Source: Pectobacterium wasabiae CFBP 3304 (GTDB lineage: Bacteria > Pseudomonadota > Gammaproteobacteria > Enterobacterales > Enterobacteriaceae). From it: a DNA stretch of 64,000 bases. The position numbers and the translations under genes are program-made. The DNA lies in assembly GCF_001742185.1 (NCBI RefSeq), contig NZ_CP015750.1, positions 2,604,001 through 2,668,000 of the forward strand, in the 5' to 3' direction. Below, piece by piece: positions 1-7,147 of the stretch (positions within the stretch are counted from its first letter, which is position 1; each line of letters begins with the position of its first letter). Below the pieces are notes generated by a model. The model was not told the origin of the DNA. It did no database searches and saw only the letters and a list, made by a program, of their open reading frames with translations.

Positions 1-9
1 AACGCCCTC

Positions 10-765
10 ATGATGACTTACCGCGATGCCTGGTTTGAGCTGGCGCTGTTAACCAACGGCCGCAGCTTTCCACGTCATACGCACGATGAGTTCGTCATCA
101 GCGCTAATCTCAGTGGGTTGGAAACGGTCTGGCTGGATGGAGAGACCTTTGTTGCCACCAACGATATGGTGACGACCTACAATCCTAATCAGTTACAGGG
201 CAGCGATAATGCGTTTGACCGCTGGCAGTGCGTATCGCTGTACGTTCACCCGAAGGCATTCGAGCATTATTTCCATCAAACGTTTCTATTCTCACAGGGC
301 TGGAATCCATCGGCGCAGTTGGCGTCTGAGCTAAAACAGCTCGTCATCTCTGATTTGGACGACAGCTCCCGTCAGGAGCGCATTATCCTGCTGCTGGCAG
401 GATTGATGGAAGGTCAGCACCGAATGCTGCCTCAAAGTCAGGCCAAAGAGGCCGAGCGGATCACGCGGATCAAAGAGGGGCTACTGAACGATCTCAGCGA
501 TGTCCCCACACTTGACCAGCTCGCGCAGCAGGAGAACCTGTCAGTTGCGCATCTGGTTCGTTCGTTTAATCAGGCGGTCGGCCTGCCACCACTGGCGTGG
601 CTAATGCAACGGCGTATGTGCAAAGCACGAGAACTACTGCGGCAGGGCATTGCGATCAGTCAGGTCGCAGGCGATGTCGGGTTTGCCGATCAGGCGCATT
701 TCACTAAAGCCTTCAATCGCTATAACGCTATGACACCGGGACAGTTCCGTCGTATCAATTTTTGA
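10..765 (+). CDS. AraC-family transcriptional regulator
   Basis: A 251-residue protein with an N-terminal cupin-like ligand-binding half (about residues 1-120, with HTHDEFVIS near residue 24, as in AraC sensors) and a C-terminal double helix-turn-helix. The second HTH carries the family signature: GDVGFADQAHFTKAFNRY then TPGQFRR. This is a cytoplasmic DNA-binding regulator. It lies 62 bases upstream of a LysE-type exporter on the same strand, and AraC-LysE pairs are common, so it probably controls that exporter in response to an exported metabolite (inference). The reading frame stays open to the window edge, so the true start may lie outside the window. A second ATG follows immediately at 13. 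Confidence 0.85.
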   Translation: MMTYRDAWFELALLTNGRSFPRHTHDEFVISANLSGLETVWLDGETFVATNDMVTTYNPNQLQGSDNAFDRWQCVSLYVHPKAFEHYFHQTFLFSQGWNPSAQLASELKQLVISDLDDSSRQERIILLLAGLMEGQHRMLPQSQAKEAERITRIKEGLLNDLSDVPTLDQLAQQENLSVAHLVRSFNQAVGLPPLAWLMQRRMCKARELLRQGIAISQVAGDVGFADQAHFTKAFNRYNAMTPGQFRRINF

Positions 766-827
766 CAATACAGCGTTTCCCTTGGGTTCTACACTCGCCT
801 TATTGCTTAACGCTCTAAGGGAATATC

Positions 828-1511
828 ATGCTGTTAGTTGTCTTCACGGGGATGCTGCTATCTCTGTCGCTGTGTCTCGATCTGGGGATGGTCAATACCG
901 CAATTATTAACCGTGGGCTGCGACACGGGGCGCGTTCGGCGTTTTATATCGGGCTGGGTTCCTGTTTCGGCGATCTGTTTTATGCCACGCTGTCGGTACT
1001 GGGGCTGGCGGTGGTGTTTAACCTTACGCCAGTACGCTGGGTGTTATGGATTGGCGGTGGGCTGATTCTGATCTGGATGACGATCAGCATGGCGCGTGCG
1101 GCATGGCGTGACTATCGGGTTAAACGCTTCGCCGATCTCTCTACAACAGCGAATGTTATGGATTCCAGCACGCCACCTGCCCGGTACACTGAATTTTTCA
1201 GCGGTGTCGGCATGGCATTGGCGTCACCAACGGCGCTGCTATGGTTTGCGGCGATTGGCGGCACCATTATCGCGCAGTCTACCGATGGCACTGCTTTCAT
1301 GATCGGCCTGTTTCTGTTGGGCTTTTTCGTTGGCGGTGTGCTGTGGACGTTCTTCCTCGCAGTGCTAGTGAAGTACGGTCAGCGCCTGCTGAAAGAACGT
1401 ATCTCATTCTATTGCAGCCTGATCTCTGCTCTGCTTTTTGCCTACTTTGCCTGGCACGTCATTTCCAATGGCTATGAGACGTTGTTCCTACCGCTATCCA
1501 CGGCTGCATGA
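828..1511 (+). CDS. LysE-family exporter
   Basis: A 227-residue polytopic inner-membrane protein with about six hydrophobic segments. The N-terminus (LLSLSLCLDLGMVNTAII) resembles the first helix of the LysE/RhtB amino-acid exporter family, with the usual PGP-type motif changed to DLGMVN. The middle has the FFSGVGMALASPTALLWFAAIGG segment typical of the family (ASPTALLWF). Length fits the family (about 200-230 residues). RBS AAGGGAATATC precedes the ATG. The substrate cannot be inferred. It follows the AraC-type gene in the same direction, which suggests a regulator-exporter unit. Confidence 0.82.
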   Translation: MLLVVFTGMLLSLSLCLDLGMVNTAIINRGLRHGARSAFYIGLGSCFGDLFYATLSVLGLAVVFNLTPVRWVLWIGGGLILIWMTISMARAAWRDYRVKRFADLSTTANVMDSSTPPARYTEFFSGVGMALASPTALLWFAAIGGTIIAQSTDGTAFMIGLFLLGFFVGGVLWTFFLAVLVKYGQRLLKERISFYCSLISALLFAYFAWHVISNGYETLFLPLSTAA

Positions 1512-1547
1512 CCGGTCAAAACAACAGCACTTTGCCGGGTTTTTTAC

Positions 1548-1575
1548 TTGCTCGGCAACGGCATAGCGCTATAAT
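1548..1575 (+). promoter_or_regulatory. Promoter of tRNA-Gly
   Basis: A -35-like TTGCTC at 1548-1553 is followed after 16 bases by a perfect -10 TATAAT at 1570-1575. The GC-rich stretch right after it (GCCACTCGC) resembles the discriminator of stringently controlled stable-RNA promoters. The mature tRNA begins 18 bases after the -10. Confidence 0.6.
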
Positions 1576-1592
1576 GCCACTCGCTTCTCCGT

Positions 1593-1666
1593 GCGAGTGT
1601 AGTTCAATGGTAGAACGGCAGCTTCCCAAGCTGCATACGAGGGTTCGATTCCCTTCACTCGCTCCA
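1593..1666 (+). tRNA. glyU: tRNA-Gly(CCC)
   Basis: A 74-nt cloverleaf. The acceptor stem GCGAGTG pairs with CACTCGC, followed by encoded TCCA. The D-loop AGTTCAATGG and the T-arm GGTTCGATTCC are canonical. The anticodon stem GCAGC/GCTGC closes the loop TTCCCAA, with anticodon CCC at 1625-1627, so it reads the glycine codon GGG. It corresponds to E. coli glyU. No integrase gene or duplicated tRNA 3' end is seen beside it. Confidence 0.95.
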
Positions 1667-1934
1667 AGTTCTCTTCTCTCAATGTCTACCCAAGTCCAAA
1701 AAATCCAGTTACCACAAGACTTTCCACGATTTTTCTGTCGTTCAGGGAAAACCCACACCTATCTAAATCTATGCCTCACTGTGTATAGTTATGTGTATAG
1801 GACGTGATGACATCTGAAATCCTATACTTAGCCGCAGGGAAGTGCGTCATTCATGAATGGGAGCATATTATTGCGCGGATAAGCGCTGGTAGACTTAGGC
1901 AGTGTGCGGTCTACTGATATGATTAAATACCAAT

Positions 1935-2132
1935 TTATTTTTGGCCTGATTTTTTTGAAAAAAATTTGATATCAACATAAACAACAATAACTATGGACAG
2001 AATAGTTAATTTTCCCGAGTGTTCAGGAATAAATTCGTAGAAAAAAATCCCCAAACCTATCATTAATACTATCGTGATATATGTGCTAATAAATTCTTTA
2101 ACTGCATAAGATATTATTTTACTTAAGCTCAT
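1935..2132 (-). CDS. Small hypothetical membrane protein
   Basis: A 65-residue ORF on the minus strand, much more AT-rich than its neighbours. It has two hydrophobic stretches, around residues 14-33 (FISTYITIVLMIGLGIFFYEF) and 40-53 (LTILSIVIVVYVD), and a basic C-terminal tail (KFFSKKSGQK). This pattern fits a small inner-membrane protein with two helices. I do not recognise the family. The low GC content and the position just beyond a tRNA gene suggest acquired DNA. It could also be a chance ORF in AT-rich DNA. Confidence 0.45.
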   Translation of the reverse strand: MSLSKIISYAVKEFISTYITIVLMIGLGIFFYEFIPEHSGKLTILSIVIVVYVDIKFFSKKSGQK

Positions 2133-2206
2133 TTTTTACTATTTCGTTTGTGGTTTTAATTTAGTTATATGTTGGATTTGAGGCCGACGAGTGGCCCCAA
2201 TCTCTT

Positions 2207-3277
2207 TCATTTTCCCGGTTTAATCACGGTCGCAGTCCAGTAGGGTAAATCCCAGGTGCCGCCGAAGCGGATCATGCGGCATGAACCTGTGGTTGATGCT
2301 CGGCTTTGCTGGAATGCGTTGCCATCCCATACCCAGGCACTATCGCTCATGCAGTCCGCGAGCCTGCGCCCTTCTTGTACCGCGATAATCTCACCGTTTT
2401 CGTAGCCTACTCCGATTGTGGTCACAAGCTGGGGCTGAGTTTGCATGGCGCTATCAATCACCCAGTAAGCGTAGCCTTTGTTGTAAGCGGCGCGCCAACA
2501 GAGGGCGCTGAGTAGCGACGTACTGTCATTGAGTGGCGTGAGTATCATCGGTTCTGCCTTTTGATAATCCTGCGATGGGAAATTATAGCAATCATATCCC
2601 TTGAGCGTTTTAAGCAGTTTTTCCTGTATAGCCGCCTGTTCCGCATCCGTTAGATCTCGTGATGGTTCCTGTTTGGTTACCGCCGCGTAGATAACGGGGG
2701 CTTTTACGGCAGATAACGCGCTGCTTTTGTCGCCTTTTTTGGTGATAGCGTCTGTTGCACCAATACGGCCTTGCCTCTCATCCATTTTTAACAGTACGGC
2801 GTAGGCACCTGTCCCAGACAGTTCGGAAACCACGCCATCGTGCAGAAAAGTGACTTTCCCGCTGCCTTTTAGCGCCTGTAATACGACAGGAATTTGTTTC
2901 TCATTGAGTTGCCAGAGATTGTCTCCGGTTGAAGTGAGTTGGCCTTTATCCACATCGTCAACGGTTAGCGTAAGTTTGGTGCCTTTCGGAATCTCTTTTT
3001 CCACCTCTGCGAGCCTGACTTCGGCTGTTATTGGCGTATTTTTCCCGGCATGACGTGTGATGAGCAGTGAGACGTCCTGGGTTTCCCTATTTTCTCCGGC
3101 GCCTTTCTCCTCTGCTGAGTAGCCTGCTGCCCGACAGGTTAGTGTGTTATCGCAGACGACTTCCCAGTTTTTATGGAAGAAAGTGCTATCGTCGAACGAT
3201 GTGGCAAACGTCAGGGTTGGGATAGCCGCGATGAGAATACTGAGTATATTGACGCGGTAAGGGAGAGAAAAAGTCAT
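2207..3277 (-). CDS. DUF1176 domain-containing exported protein
   Basis: A 356-residue protein with a clear Sec signal peptide (MTFSLPYRVNILSILIAAIPTLTFATS, probable cleavage after about residue 25). The mature start contains FFHKNWEVVCDNTLTCRAAGY, and the end contains CMSDSAWVWDGNAFQQS and FGGTWDLPYWTATV. These are the hallmarks of the DUF1176 periplasmic family, whose conserved cysteines probably form disulfides. The biochemical role is unknown. It stands alone, with the acyltransferase gene diverging on the other side. Confidence 0.85.
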   Translation of the reverse strand: MTFSLPYRVNILSILIAAIPTLTFATSFDDSTFFHKNWEVVCDNTLTCRAAGYSAEEKGAGENRETQDVSLLITRHAGKNTPITAEVRLAEVEKEIPKGTKLTLTVDDVDKGQLTSTGDNLWQLNEKQIPVVLQALKGSGKVTFLHDGVVSELSGTGAYAVLLKMDERQGRIGATDAITKKGDKSSALSAVKAPVIYAAVTKQEPSRDLTDAEQAAIQEKLLKTLKGYDCYNFPSQDYQKAEPMILTPLNDSTSLLSALCWRAAYNKGYAYWVIDSAMQTQPQLVTTIGVGYENGEIIAVQEGRRLADCMSDSAWVWDGNAFQQSRASTTGSCRMIRFGGTWDLPYWTATVIKPGK

Positions 3278-3653
3278 TTTCCATCAAATCCTTGGTGATA
3301 TTACGGCTTACCCTCTGCCTATTTGTGACACAAGAACGCCGTCGCTTTTTTGACATAGGCTAGGATGTTAGCTTTAGACCGCGTGATATGGCGAATATTT
3401 CTTGTTCGGCTACTCCTTTATTAAGGACGAATCGGGTATGATGCCGCTACCGTCAGCCGTTCATCGGTTGCTCAACATCTCCTCTGCGTTATCAGCATGT
3501 TTATCCTGCTTTTTAACCTCATGCGTGATAACGGTTAGACATCAGTTTCCCATACAGTTGAAACGATCCCTATAAATAAGTGTCATGATAGATGTAGCGC
3601 GATGAGAACGACTCTTTATGCGGTACGCTGTTAATCACTTAAAGATGAGTATC
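3278..3653. other. Divergent intergenic region (DUF1176 gene / lpxP)
   Basis: This 376-base spacer separates two divergent genes and should hold both promoters. I see no convincing small gene, only an imperfect inverted repeat (GTTATCAGCATG near 3497 against CATGCGTGATAAC near 3522). In E. coli lpxP is induced by cold through RpoE and other factors, but I could not identify a matching promoter here with confidence. Confidence 0.3.
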
Positions 3654-4577
3654 ATGAAGATTAAGCAAACATTTACCAGGGCATTACTTCACCCACGCTA
3701 TTGGGCGACTTGGTTCGGTCTTGGCGTGCTGTTTTTATTAGTCCAACTTCCTTACCCGCTGTTGATGAAACTTGGAAGCAGCGCAGGTCGTTTATCCCGC
3801 GTCTTTCTTAAACGGCGGGTGTCGATTGCTCGGCGCAATCTTGAGTTGTGCTTCCCCGCGATCTCCGACAGCGAACGAGAAGCGATGATCGATAGCAACT
3901 TTGCGTCGCTTGGCATGGCATTGATCGAAACTGGCATGGCCTGGTTCTGGTCCGATCGTCGTGTGCGCCAATGGTTTGATGTCTCAGGGCTGGAGCATTT
4001 GCAGCACGCTACCGCCAAAGGGCAGGGCGTGATGGTGATTGGTATTCACTTTATGTCGCTGGAACTGGGCGGCAGGGCGATGGGGCTGTGTCGACCGATG
4101 ATGGCGATGTACCGTCCGCACAATAATAAAGCGATGGAAATGGTGCAAACGTGGGGCCGTTCACGTTCGAACAAGGCGATGATCGACCGTAAAGATCTGC
4201 GCGGTATGGTGCAGGCATTAAAACGTGGCGAAGCGGTATGGTTCGCGCCCGATCAAGATTACGGCCCGAAAGGCAGCGTCTTTGCGCCGTTCTTTGCCGT
4301 GAAAAATGCCGCGACCACCAACGGCACCTACACCATCAGTCGTCTGGCAAAACCCGCGATGATGACGACGGTGCTGATCCGTAAACCGAATGCCTTGGGT
4401 TATCAGCTAGTGATTCAGCCTGAATTACAGGATTATCCTTATCACGATGAACAGGCCGCGGCGTGTTACATGAATAAGGTGATTGAGAAAGAAATCATGC
4501 GCGCGCCTGAACAGTATCTCTGGCTGCATCGCCGGTTTAAAACTCGCCCGGCAGGCGAAGTATCACTCTACGCTTGA
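3654..4577 (+). CDS. lpxP: Lipid A palmitoleoyl acyltransferase LpxP
   Basis: A late acyltransferase of lipid A biosynthesis at the inner membrane. It transfers a secondary acyl chain (palmitoleate in the E. coli enzyme, mainly in the cold) from acyl-ACP to Kdo2-lipid IVA. Family motifs are visible: LLHPRYWATWFGLGVLF near the N-terminus with a membrane anchor; the catalytic HX4E (HFMSLE), within GVMVIGIHFMSLELGGR; FAPDQDYGPKGS; and a C-terminal APEQYLWLHRRFKTRP. Several stretches (MGLCRPMMAMYRPHNN, APFFAVKNAATTNGTY, ending VSLYA) match LpxP rather than LpxL as I remember the E. coli sequences. I chose ATG 3654 (307 aa) because it aligns with the known LpxP start; ATGs at 3618 and 3645 are alternatives. 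Confidence 0.9.
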   Translation: MKIKQTFTRALLHPRYWATWFGLGVLFLLVQLPYPLLMKLGSSAGRLSRVFLKRRVSIARRNLELCFPAISDSEREAMIDSNFASLGMALIETGMAWFWSDRRVRQWFDVSGLEHLQHATAKGQGVMVIGIHFMSLELGGRAMGLCRPMMAMYRPHNNKAMEMVQTWGRSRSNKAMIDRKDLRGMVQALKRGEAVWFAPDQDYGPKGSVFAPFFAVKNAATTNGTYTISRLAKPAMMTTVLIRKPNALGYQLVIQPELQDYPYHDEQAAACYMNKVIEKEIMRAPEQYLWLHRRFKTRPAGEVSLYA

Positions 4578-4669
4578 TGGTTGGGTGACGTAAAATCGTG
4601 TGAAATGGGGCGGCGCTTTAGCACCATCCTGTCAGGAAGGAAGACAGTTGTTATCTTGGTACAGAAACA

Positions 4670-4697
4670 AAAATGGCCGCCGGATGGCAGCCATTTT
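4670..4697. terminator. Bidirectional intrinsic terminator between lpxP and the AzuC-like genes
   Basis: A 12-bp stem (AAAATGGCCGCC at 4670-4681 with GGCAGCCATTTT at 4686-4697, one G-U pair) closes a 4-nt loop. The A and T runs at its two ends let it work on both strands. It lies 92 bases after lpxP and 25 bases after the second AzuC-like gene. Confidence 0.75.
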
Positions 4698-4722
4698 AGG
4701 GTGGTTAACGTACCGAGTACGA

Positions 4723-4809
4723 TTAACGGAAGATAGCGTGGGGGTTAACACCGCGATAGGTTTTGCCCAACGCTTTTAATATTTGATTGATTTTGCGGAC
4801 AACGCGCAT
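4723..4809 (-). CDS. azuC: AzuC-like 28-residue amphipathic small protein
   Basis: A 28-codon ORF starting ATG at 4807-4809, too short for usual gene finders. It encodes a basic peptide: start MRVVRKINQILKALGKTY, end NPHAIFR. Length, the basic amphipathic helix, the K-T-[FY] in the middle and the P..-FR end resemble E. coli AzuC (28 aa, from memory ending PPGNMFR). AzuC is a membrane-associated protein reported to act on the glycerol-3-phosphate dehydrogenase GlpD, and its mRNA doubles as a regulatory RNA. An RBS (GTGGGGAT, 7 bases before ATG) supports translation. It follows another short ORF by 28 bases and ends at a strong terminator. Orthology is inferred from length and pattern only. Confidence 0.65.
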   Translation of the reverse strand: MRVVRKINQILKALGKTYRGVNPHAIFR

Positions 4810-4837
4810 CTTTTTTATCCCCACGATTCTTAAATAA

Positions 4838-4909
4838 TTATTGGTTGAAAGTACCAAAGTTGATGTGGATGTTTTCAAACATAGCGATGATTTTGTTCAG
4901 CAGTTTCAT
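4838..4909 (-). CDS. 23-residue small protein upstream of the AzuC-like gene
   Basis: A 23-codon ORF with a strong Shine-Dalgarno (GAGGAATTGACC then ATG at 4907-4909). The peptide starts MKLLNKIIAMFENI and ends FGTFNQ. It is amphipathic, and its start resembles the start of E. coli AzuC (MKLRKILKSMF as I recall), so it may be a second, diverged AzuC-type peptide or a leader peptide. It is the first gene after the sigma-70-like promoter at 4965-4993. The transcript would carry both short ORFs and end at 4670. A longer in-frame upstream extension to 5128 exists, but it would cross the promoter and CRP sites and is rejected. Confidence 0.6.
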   Translation of the reverse strand: MKLLNKIIAMFENIHINFGTFNQ

Positions 4910-4942
4910 GGTCAATTCCTCGTTGTTAGTTAATTTGTTTTC

Positions 4943-4958
4943 TGTGATGCTGTTCACG
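4943..4958. promoter_or_regulatory. CRP-like site near the transcription start of the small-protein operon
   Basis: TGTGA-TGCTGT-TCACG matches the CRP consensus TGTGA-N6-TCACA at 9 of 10 key positions. It overlaps the expected transcription start of the minus-strand promoter at 4965-4993. Binding here would be expected to block transcription. Confidence 0.5.
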
Positions 4959-4964
4959 TTTTTA

Positions 4965-4993
4965 AGAATACTCGCACTGATACGACTGGTCAA
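4965..4993 (-). promoter_or_regulatory. Sigma-70-like promoter of the AzuC-like operon
   Basis: On the minus strand, TTGACC (4988-4993) and TATTCT (4965-4970) are separated by exactly 17 bases. Start of transcription is expected near 4958, about 49 bases before the first short ORF. Confidence 0.65.
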
Positions 4994-4999
4994 CTTTTT

Positions 5000-5015
5000 T
5001 GTGACGCTAATCACA
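5000..5015. promoter_or_regulatory. CRP site upstream of the small-protein promoter
   Basis: TGTGA-CGCTAA-TCACA is a perfect 10-of-10 match to the CRP consensus, with T and A tracts on the two sides. Its centre is 57 bases from the second CRP-like site, and about 49 bases upstream of the predicted start. This is neither a typical class I (-61.5) nor class II (-41.5) activation position. Confidence 0.7.
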
Positions 5016-5498
5016 AAAAAATGAACGATCAGTTTGTGAGGAGTAAACCGCTGTTTTGATTTCCGTCTAAAAATCTTTTCTGTTTTTTCTTCATACTGGC
5101 GCGCTTTCAGCGAGTTGCCTGATTGCACGGTACGTGTACCGACTGCGCATTTCCTTAACGGAAAGATGAAATGAGATAGGTAAATTGTCTCGATTAGCAG
5201 TTGAAATAAGCGCAGGGGAAGCGGGATAATCGTGCGCTTCGCATTACCTGGCGCTGTTCATCCGGTGATGTTTTACTTCCGCTTGTTTTATACAGCATTG
5301 TTTTGATACCGCTTGTTTTGCTAGAGCAACGTTTTCCGGTTTTGCATCCAGCGAGTTAATCGTTTGCGTGCGGAGCCATAAGGTTCATGGCGCGTTATGT
5401 TCATTGCTAATTCGTGTGCTGATGCGCTCGCGGGGCAAGGCCGCGAGAACCGTTCAGAATTGATCGTAAATAATAATGGCATTTCAGGGGATTCCACT
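5016..5498. other. Intergenic region upstream of ghxP
   Basis: About 480 bases with no gene I can support. It should contain the ghxP promoter; only the weak PurR-like site at 5354-5369 stands out. In-frame extension of the permease ORF upstream to 5397 is not favoured, because a good RBS sits at the 5499 start. Confidence 0.4.
5354..5369. promoter_or_regulatory. Possible PurR operator upstream of ghxP
   Basis: AGTTAATCGTTTGCGT has a perfect right half (CGTTTGCGT) of the PurR consensus ACGCAAACGTTTGCGT, but only three matches in the seven left-hand bases. In E. coli purine permease genes belong to the PurR regulon. It lies 130 bases before the start codon. The weak left half keeps this tentative. 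Confidence 0.35.
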
Positions 5499-6866
5499 AT
5501 GTCAAACACCACCCGTCAGGCAGAGAATGCGGCGCGTCCGCAAGGCGCGCTTGACGCTTTTTTCAAAATTACACAGCGTGGCAGTAACACGCGTCAGGAA
5601 GTGTTAGCTGGTCTAACGACGTTCCTGGCAATGGTTTATTCGGTGATAGTCGTACCGAGTATGCTGGGCAAAGCCGGGTTCCCGCCAACTGCCGTGTTCG
5701 TTGCAACCTGTTTGGTTGCCGGGCTGGGGTCGTTGCTGATGGGATTGTGGGCTAATCTGCCGATGGCAATTGGCTGTGCAATTTCTCTGACGGCGTTCAC
5801 CGCCTTTAGTCTGGTGCTGGGGCAACAAATCAGTATTCCCGTGGCGCTGGGGGCGATCTTCCTGATGGGGGTACTGTTTACCATCATTTCTGTTACGGGC
5901 ATCCGCTCCTGGATCTTGCGTAATCTGCCGCTGGGCGTAGCGCATGGCACAGGGATTGGTATCGGTCTGTTCCTGCTGATTATTGCCGCCAACGGTGTTG
6001 GGCTGGTCGTAAAAAACCCGATTGACGGCCTGCCGGTCGCGCTGGGTAATTTTACCTCTTTCCCCGTTGTGATGTCCCTGTTGGGATTAGCGGCGACCAT
6101 TGGTTTAGAAAAACGTCGCGTACCGGGCGGTATTTTGCTGGTTATCGTCGTGATCTCTATTCTAGGGCTGATTTTTGATCCGAATGTAAAATATGCTGGC
6201 TTCTTTGCATTGCCGAGCCTGACAGCAACTGACGGCTCGTCGCTGATCTTCAGTCTGGATATCATGGGCGCGTTGCAGCCTTTGGTTCTGCCGAGCGTGC
6301 TGGCGTTGGTAATGACAGCGGTGTTCGATGCTACGGGAACCATTCGTGCGGTAGCCGGGCAGGCGAACCTGCTGGATAAAGACGGGCAAATCATCAACGG
6401 CGGTAAAGCATTGACCGCAGATTCCGTGAGCAGCATTTTCTCCAGCCTGGTTGGGACGTCACCGGCGGCGGTCTACATCGAGTCCGCAGCGGGTACAGCG
6501 GCTGGCGGTAAAACAGGCTTAACCGCGACTGTCGTGGGCGTGCTGTTCCTGTTGTTGCTGTTCGTGTCTCCGTTAGCGTATTTGGTTCCTGGTTATGCTA
6601 CTGCCCCTGCGCTGATGTACGTCGGCCTGCTGATGTTGGGTAACGTCTCCAAACTGGATTTTGATGACTTTGTGGATGCCATGTCCGGTCTGGTCTGTGC
6701 CGTATTTATCGTACTGACCTGTAACATCGTGACTGGCATCATGCTGGGCTTTGGTGCGCTGGTATTAGGCCGCATCTGTTCCGGCGAATGGCGCAAACTG
6801 AACATCGGTACCGTGGTTATCGCTGTGGCACTGGTGGTGTTCTACGCTGGTGGTTGGGCACTGTAA
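5499..6866 (+). CDS. ghxP: Guanine/hypoxanthine permease GhxP (NCS2, AzgA type)
   Basis: An inner-membrane proton symporter for hypoxanthine and guanine in purine salvage. The 455-residue product has about 12-14 hydrophobic segments and closely resembles E. coli GhxP (YjcD): [23 protein letters not shown] at the start, [24 protein letters not shown] in the middle, the signature [16 protein letters not shown], and a [19 protein letters not shown] end. Start ATG 5499 has an AGGGG RBS. The next gene is yjcE, the same order as in E. coli. A terminator at 6883 separates them. Confidence 0.93.
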   Translation: MSNTTRQAENAARPQGALDAFFKITQRGSNTRQEVLAGLTTFLAMVYSVIVVPSMLGKAGFPPTAVFVATCLVAGLGSLLMGLWANLPMAIGCAISLTAFTAFSLVLGQQISIPVALGAIFLMGVLFTIISVTGIRSWILRNLPLGVAHGTGIGIGLFLLIIAANGVGLVVKNPIDGLPVALGNFTSFPVVMSLLGLAATIGLEKRRVPGGILLVIVVISILGLIFDPNVKYAGFFALPSLTATDGSSLIFSLDIMGALQPLVLPSVLALVMTAVFDATGTIRAVAGQANLLDKDGQIINGGKALTADSVSSIFSSLVGTSPAAVYIESAAGTAAGGKTGLTATVVGVLFLLLLFVSPLAYLVPGYATAPALMYVGLLMLGNVSKLDFDDFVDAMSGLVCAVFIVLTCNIVTGIMLGFGALVLGRICSGEWRKLNIGTVVIAVALVVFYAGGWAL

Positions 6867-6882
6867 GTTGTTTTTTCTGTAG

Positions 6883-6909
6883 ACCTTCGGGCTTCGCCCG
6901 GAGGTTTGT
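6883..6909 (+). terminator. Intrinsic terminator after ghxP
   Basis: A 10-bp stem (ACCTTCGGGC, loop TTC, GCCCGGAGGT, one G-U pair) followed by TTGTT, starting 17 bases after the ghxP stop codon. Confidence 0.7.
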
Positions 6910-7147
6910 TCCTCGCGTTTTCCTTTCTTCTCTCCCTGCCTCGTGATATTTCTCCCAAATGGGTGTTTATGTGCCTTTTTATTGGCTTTGGGTTTACGTT
7001 TTTTGTGTGATAATCAACCTTGTTATTAATCTCGGTTTTTCGACTAAAAATCCATTTTCATACCGAGCTAAATGCGTTAAATATGGAAGGGTAGTTCGCT
7101 CGCTAACAGGCAGAATTTTTTGATTTAGGAGTACGTCTAAGGAAAGC

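Noticed and set aside
1593..1934. tRNA-Gly as an integration site with an island behind it
   Set aside because: No integrase and no repeated tRNA 3' end nearby; only a small AT-rich ORF follows.
4838..5128. A 96-residue version of the first micro-gene
   Set aside because: The extension would cross the predicted promoter and both CRP sites; the internal ATG at 4909 has a far better RBS.
5636..6436. A 266-residue minus-strand ORF inside ghxP
   Set aside because: It is antisense to a strongly conserved permease, with Ser/Pro/Arg-rich composition typical of shadow frames.
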